NCBI RefSeq assembly: GCF_001540865.1
Contig: NC_033629.1
Coordinates: 8,375,842-8,439,841 of the forward strand
From: Ananas comosus
Taxonomy: Eukaryota > Streptophyta > Magnoliopsida > Poales > Bromeliaceae
Direction: 5' to 3'
Length of the DNA stretch: 64,000 bases
Every line of letters begins with the position of its first letter. The stretch's first letter is position 1. The position numbers and the translations under genes were made by a program. The notes under the pieces are model-generated. The model saw only the letters and a program-made list of their open reading frames with translations. It searched no databases and was not told the origin of the DNA. Below are positions 58,741 to 64,000 of the stretch, piece after piece.

Positions 58741-61700
58741 CCCGAGGGGCGGTGATTGTCGGCTGATTGCCGACGGTTGGCTATTGATCATATCTGCATT
58801 GATCGCCACAGCTCGAGTGCATTTCACGTACACCAGCGGGTTGATCCCCCGCAGGAGGGTGTTCTTTTCCGGAAAAGTGGTCGTACATCCGACCCGTGAG
58901 CCCAGCGGTGTTCTCTCTGTGCTAGGGTTACATGCCAGGTGTGAGCAGGTAGTGGCTTTTGCCTGAGGTCCTTAGACCGACACGGCGGTTTAGATTGGGT
59001 ACTTTTGGACTACTTGTCCGGTTGACGCATATAGTTATAGTAGCGGTTGTTGCATGTATACTTGTAGTTCCTTCTTTACACTTGTCTTGCTACTATAGTT
59101 TTGATATCCCTGTATGTATGCTTTTCGTACTAGTTACAGTAGCGGTAGTTGTTCTCTCATATCTATATCTCATTCGTCATTATCGTTGCTACTGTATTTC
59201 ACTTACCCATATACTATTGTTTATCTTCCTGATCCGGTGAGTACTCCTCGCCCTCGTCGACTTGCGGTACCCACTGGGAGGGAAGACATGTTTACATGTT
59301 CTCACCTCCCCCACCATTTTTCAGGTATCGCGGGCGATGTTTAGTGGGACGAGACGTGAGGTACGTGTGTAGCGGTCGATAGAGCTTCCGACCCAGGTTA
59401 TTTCGATTTAGCTATTACCTTTTTTATTTCTGTGGATATATAAAGCTTAGTCGGTTTACATGGTTCAGTTTTGTGTTATTATCTGAATATCTGAGTTTTC
59501 AGTTGGTTTTGGAATGTAATAAAGGATTTGTGTTTTCTTGAAATAAAAATGGTTTTCTACCCCTCGTGGTAGCGTTTTAAAAGATAAAAGTTCCCGTGTA
59601 GGGAACAGTTTTCAAAGGGTTTTCTGTAGATTTTGTATCTTAGTATTTCAAAACTTGTTTCTGTAATTGGAAACATTTTAACTGATAGATGTGAATTTAT
59701 GTTTAAATATTGAATGGAAAAATATGAATCTGTGGTGAATGGTGTATGAATATATATAACTGTGGTTATTTGTATGTTCATCTGGTTGTGGTTGTATCAT
59801 GTTTGAACTCTTGTACTTGTGCGACGCCGTGCAAATACAGGGGAGACTCTGTCCGTGTGAACGGTGGATCTCCTGTATTTGTGGCGGATCTGGCATACCC
59901 TGGGGTCAGGTTTTAAAAAAATTCAGACGCTTTTCCGCTATGCTTTAAACTAAAAAGGGACCCCGGGGCGTGACACTAAGTTAAGTGAATTCTTGAGGTT
60001 CTTAGTAGGAGGCTTTGTAAAAGCTCCTAACTAATTTAGAATGGTTATCAGGGTGCTTGAAGGCTACAGAGAGAGAGCATATTTACTTGAGTGATCGAAA
60101 GGAGTCGACGAGTATTCGGTGGGTTTGACCTCACTGAAATGGGTGAACTCCCCCTATGTTCTTGTTATTATTATGATATTAGAAATCATGCATATTTATG
60201 CTAGTAGCATTACAAATGAGTTGTGGGATAACTTTGATGTATTTACATCATATGACAAAGTTATATCTCTATGAAGTAGAGAATTGTATGCATTGAAGTT
60301 ATGAAACATGCATTATATGATGGTCAGCATACTTGTATAGACAAGTTGAAATTGGCATATACTTGATAGAACTAGCATGAATTTCATGTTGTTGTTATAA
60401 CCTAGTTAATGACTAGCACTTGATATTGGACTTATACTCCGACCTATAGGTCGGTAGAGGACATTCCATGTTTTAGACATGATGATCGAGAGCTTTGTAT
60501 TATGGATTATGCTTGCTTTCCATTGTGCTCATTCACACATGCTTGTGAGTGTCGCTCCTCACAAGCCGGCACTCCATAGTTAGCCTACGCGACATCATGC
60601 TCGCCCATGCGGGATTGGGTATCAAAGTGGATTGCCGTGGGGAGTGTATACTACCACCGGGCCATTAGGCGCAGCGCAAGCCGGACTACACTTGTGTAGG
60701 TCCTTATAAATGGGTAAAGATAGCTAAAGATGCTAATTAAATGATCACTACTAAATAGTGTACATTAGTGGACACGATGTAGCATGCATATTCATGGGTT
60801 ATACTTGTTACATATTAATGTTTGCATTGGAGGCATAATAGTTCAAGTATTCATTACTTGTTTAATGTCATATCATGCTATAGTGTACATGTTTATTATT
60901 TATGCCTCAGGAACCTAGTGGTGTAATTCGCTAAGGTCGGCGGCTTACCCACTGGGAACTATTGATTAATAGTTCTCATACGCTGTTTATTATTGTTTTA
61001 TTTTCAGAGCCATCCACAGCGGGAGAGGCTAGGAATCACGGTAAGGGGGTCGCTTTTAGCTAGGTAGAGCTCGGAGTCCCGCTAGGTGATCATCTCTCTT
61101 TTTATGTGAGCTGGAGAGGTTCATGTACTTATGTATAGAGACCACCACATGTTTAGAGATGTTTATGTGGGATGTATAAGTGACTGGATAGTTATGTATG
61201 TTAGTAGTTTACTTTCTTTTCTATTTGCTTTTAGAGTATAGTATGTATTATTTGCTTTGATATCATGGTAGTTGTTACTATTCCTTGATACTATTTCTCA
61301 CATGTTTATTGTAGACGCCTTATATACTTTGGGTATATTGCCGGTCTGTGTGCGTACCGGGTAGGCTTCCGCTGGAACCCGGGCGTGACACACTTTCAGG
61401 CTGTACAACAATTGATTATAAATGGGTTCTGAGAAAGAAATTAAAACCGAATGAGAATGTAGACAAATATAAAGCGAGATTTGTTGCAAAGGTTATAAAT
61501 AAAAAGAAGAACTAGACTTCTTTAATACTTTTTCTCTAATTACTAGAGTGACATTCATCAGAATTTTTATTGATATTGCTGGAATTCTTGATTTACTAAT
61601 CCGTCAGATGGATGTAAAAATAACATTTCCGAATGAGGACCTAGTGAGGAAATTTATATGGACCAACTTGAGGAGTTCATTGATCTTGAGTAAAAAAATA

Positions 61701-62790
61701 AAATGTGCAGGCTGAATAAATCCCTTAATAGCTCAAAGTAGGTACCCAGATGGTGGCATGAGAAATTTGATTCTTACATGATTGAAATAGCTTTAAATCA
61801 AATGAGTGCATGTGATCAGTATATTTATTATAAAACTTTTGAAAAATCACATGTTATTGTTAACCTTTATGTGGATTATATTTGTTAATTTTTGCCTCTA
61901 ACTTAAATACTATCAATGAGACAACAATTATGCTAAATTATTATTTTGAAATAAAAGATATTGATGAAGTTAACTTTATTTTGGATATGAAAATTATAAA
62001 AACACCATATGGTTTTTTTTTTTTGACTAGTTGCATTATATTGAGAAAATTTTGAGAAAGTACAATTTTTTTGATTGCAAGTATATGACTACTCTTTTTT
62101 ATTCGAGTGTGCACTTATTTTTTGTTAAAAGTAAAAAATAAAAATTTGAATCAAAAGAAATAAGCTAGTATGATTAGAAGCTTGCGTTTTGTGACTTATT
62201 GTACTAAACCTGATTGACATCTATGAAACGTATGATAAGATATCTCGTTGGTACTAAAATTTATAACTTGTTTAATAAAAAGTATCCTGTTGTAATTGAG
62301 GGTTACAGTAATGTTAACTGAAATATCTTATCACGTAATTCTCTTTCTATCTTTGGTTATATTTTACTTTAGCTGGTGGTACTATATATTGAAAATTTAA
62401 AAAGCAAACTATCATTACGAACTCAACTATGGAAGCCTAGCTTATTGCTTTAGCTTTAACTAACGAGGAAGCTAGTTGGTTGAAAGATTTATTGACTGAG
62501 ATTTCATTTCTGAAAAGGTCAGTTCCATATATGTTAATATATTATGATAGCACTGTTGTTATTGACAGAGTAAGAAACCATTATTATAACAGTAAATTTA
62601 GATTCATGAGAGAAAATATAGTATCGTGTGATTATACATAAACAATGGTATTATTAATGTAGATTATATTAAATTTACTTATAATTTAGCAGATTCATTA
62701 ACCAAGGCTTTAGGAAGAGAAATAATCTGGAGCACATCGAGAGAATAGGGTTAAAACTCATAATATCATGGACTACTTACGAAGATACCC

Positions 62791-63170
62791 AACATAATGA
62801 TCCGAGATCTTGAAAAATTAAGTTACAAAAAAAAAAAAAAAAAAAATCATATGATGGCCATAAAGAATGGGCAACAGATACATCTATATGATCATATATT
62901 TATATATTCATATGGTATGATTGCATTTATCTTGTAATAGAAAGAAGGTTTAATTATTACACTATCAATGAAATTTGTGACTCTTATGAATAGGGTGTCA
63001 AAATTATAAGAATAGGAAAAAATTTTCTCATTGTAAGAGAAAAAAATAGAAGCAAATAAAATAATATTATAATTATATAAATTACTAACTCCTTCAAATT
63101 AGGCTTCTTTTCTTCTGCAGCAATTAAAGCACACTGTTGCTCCCGTGCACGATCATCATGAATTAATCCT
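62791..63170. other. 3' flank of the U-box gene
   Basis: An A20 run near 62827-62848 and AT-rich sequence. On the minus strand this is downstream of the stop codon and should hold the 3' UTR; no clear signal can be fixed. Confidence 0.5.
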
Positions 63171-64000
63171 TCAACATGTCTCATGCATTAACCTCAAGTA
63201 GTCCCTTAACTCCCCGGGAAAACAAGGGTACTGCCTCCATGTCATCCCATGCATCCTGATGATCTTGATGGCCTTCTCCTTGGTCGACGGCCGGCCGTCA
63301 ACGTGCACCAGCGCCAGCAGCTTCTTCACCGCGCCGGACGCCATCATCTCGTCGAGCACCTTCTCCGTTGGGAAGAAGCTGCACACCAGCCACAGTATCT
63401 TCACCCCAACCTTCGTCCCGCCGTCCGACACCCGCAGTATCTTCTTCGCCACTGCCGCCACCCCCATCGCGTGCTCCGCGAACGCCGACCGCCCCTCCGG
63501 GCACTCGCACAGCCGCTTCAGGAGCAGCAGTATCCTTTCGCATGTGTGGCGGTCGGCATCGGGGAGGAGCTCGATCAGGACGGGCACCGCCCCGACGTCG
63601 ACGGCTCTCGATCGGCCGCCCTTCGATCCCGCGACGATGGAAAGGAGCACTTCCAGCGACAGCGAGCTCAGCTTGCGGGTTGAGATCTCATCGGACAGGA
63701 GGTCAAGCAGCGATTTCAGGACCTCAGTGTTCTGATCATCGCCGAGCGCATCGATCCATTTGCGGTTGATCCTCGCCATCTTGACGAGAATGTCCATCGT
63801 AGCAATTCGCGCCTCTGCACTCCCTCGTTGGAGGATCGCCGTCATCGGCTTTACGCACTTCGGCCGTAGTAATATCTCTGCCGCCGATGACGATGCTTCG
63901 TCGTATAAAGGGAGAACAGAAACGACGCCTGCCGCCTCCTCGCAGGCTCGAAAGGCTGAGAAGTCGGTGATATCCGCCGCAGCCGTCGCCTGCGACATTA
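63171..64000 (-). CDS. U-box E3 ubiquitin ligase, ARM-repeat C-terminal part (partial)
   Basis: The last 275 codons are readable, ending in TGA at 63171. Helical ARM-type repeats fill it: AEILLRPKCVKPMTAILQRG, LKSLLDLLSDE, AVDVGAVPVLIELLPDA, RILLLLKRLCECPEGRSAFA, GVKILWLVCSFFPTEKVLDE, ASGAVKKLLALVHVD. A closing KAIKIIRMHGMTWRQYPCFP matches the conserved end of plant PUB22/23/24-type ligases. These transfer ubiquitin to immune and stress regulators through a U-box, which would lie further N-terminal. The Met at 63998 is two bases from the window edge and the frame is still open there, so it is probably internal and the U-box lies outside. The readable part is intronless and strongly GC-rich at third positions. 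Confidence 0.85.
   Translation of the reverse strand, partial: MSQATAAADITDFSAFRACEEAAGVVSVLPLYDEASSSAAEILLRPKCVKPMTAILQRGSAEARIATMDILVKMARINRKWIDALGDDQNTEVLKSLLDLLSDEISTRKLSSLSLEVLLSIVAGSKGGRSRAVDVGAVPVLIELLPDADRHTCERILLLLKRLCECPEGRSAFAEHAMGVAAVAKKILRVSDGGTKVGVKILWLVCSFFPTEKVLDEMMASGAVKKLLALVHVDGRPSTKEKAIKIIRMHGMTWRQYPCFPGELRDYLRLMHETC

Larger units (their letters stand above)
55867..59975 (+). mobile_element. Second-level nested 4.1-kb LTR-like insert
   Basis: CTAAG at 55862-55866 and 59976-59980 is an exact duplication within the outer LTR. The insert starts TGTAAGGACTGAG and ends CCCCGGGGCGTGACA, the same terminal style as the outer LTR. It has no coding domain of any retrotransposon; most likely a solo LTR of a long-LTR gypsy family. 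It is unusually GC-rich between 56550 and 57400 and contains diverged internal duplications (around TTCCGGAGAAGCCACGG and ATCGTCCAAG). Long open frames here reflect GC content. Confidence 0.8.
55008..61390 (+). mobile_element. Solo-type LTR (2.27 kb) inserted in the old copia and itself interrupted
   Basis: CACTT at 55003-55007 and 61391-61395 is an exact target duplication. The flanking copia sequence reads on from ATGGACTCACTT to the CAGGCTGTACAACAATTG side. The insert begins TGTAGTACACTG and ends GGGCGTGACA. Without the inner insertion it is 2269 bp. Its 5' part carries GTACCGGTAC palindromes (55153 and near 55237) and close variants as in the 9446-11374 LTR. No internal domain is present. 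Confidence 0.85.
51600..62790 (+). mobile_element. Very old Ty1/copia element, split by nested insertions
   Basis: Copia-like pieces remain in order on the plus strand: gag near 51650-52480 (RFKEIRFKRWKEK), a lost knuckle near 52440, protease WWADSSAN near 52585, and integrase near 53130 (LLELIHSDICEFEGT) and 53870-54125. RT-start sequence follows at about 54950-55007, RT continues from 61391 (DYKWVLRKKLKPNENVDKYK), RNase H near 62300-62470, and a LADSLTKALGREI end near 62690. Frames are broken throughout. Insertions at 53246-53750, about 54123-54537 and 55008-61390 interrupt it. 51220-51590 has a TATA-like TATATATAGAGGG and may be the 5' LTR, but LTR pairs were not matched. Confidence 0.8.

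Noticed and set aside
63249..63769. Plus-strand frames of 133-158 codons
   Set aside because: Antisense shadows of the GC-rich U-box ligase coding region.

Overview
The window looks like nuclear DNA of a flowering plant, probably a monocot. Introns have GT-AG ends in AT-rich DNA, first exons and the U-box gene are very GC-rich, and the repeats are plant families: Ty1/copia, Ty3/gypsy-type LTRs, TRIMs, Au-like SINEs, and Mutator elements with a FAR1-type transposase. The species cannot be fixed from sequence alone. Two N bases and an exact 88-bp duplication around one of them mark draft-assembly joins.

Only two host genes are well supported. A nine-exon plus-strand gene (32142-38147) reads through as a 391-residue CPBP/CAAX-protease-like membrane protein with a Ser/Ala-rich, possibly plastid-targeting N-terminus. 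At the right edge, on the minus strand, is the C-terminal ARM-repeat part of a PUB22/23-type U-box E3 ubiquitin ligase, cut by the window end. A third, unidentified minus-strand gene is suggested by splice-bordered coding pieces at about 42707-47079.

The rest is mostly mobile DNA in layers. From the left: MITE-like inverted repeats (2.3-4.0 kb); a decayed 5.4-kb FAR1-type MULE with ~600-bp terminal repeats (4005-9406); a solo LTR abutting it (9446-11374); a SINE with a perfect 17-bp duplication (12054-12203); an intact young Ty1/copia element with one 1356-codon ORF (12467-17176); unresolved old repeats; a 2.85-kb solo LTR (22301-25151); a tandem TRIM with three LTRs (26496-27404); and MITEs with 9-bp duplications (28931-29287, 30733-31752). 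Right of the CPBP gene: a second SINE, a copia element lacking its reverse transcriptase (43140-46807), a gag-only LTR element (48232-49900), and a very old copia element (about 51.6-62.8 kb). That element carries a MITE (53246-53750), an unclassified insert, a solo-type LTR (55008-61390), and inside that LTR a second large LTR-like insert (55867-59975).

No CRISPR, operon or bacterial-type system is present, and I see no convincing undescribed biological system. The most notable structures are the three-level nested insertion, the tandem TRIM, the RT-less and gag-only elements, the repeated GTACCGGTAC palindromes in one LTR family, and the CPBP gene's departures from the family's catalytic motifs.
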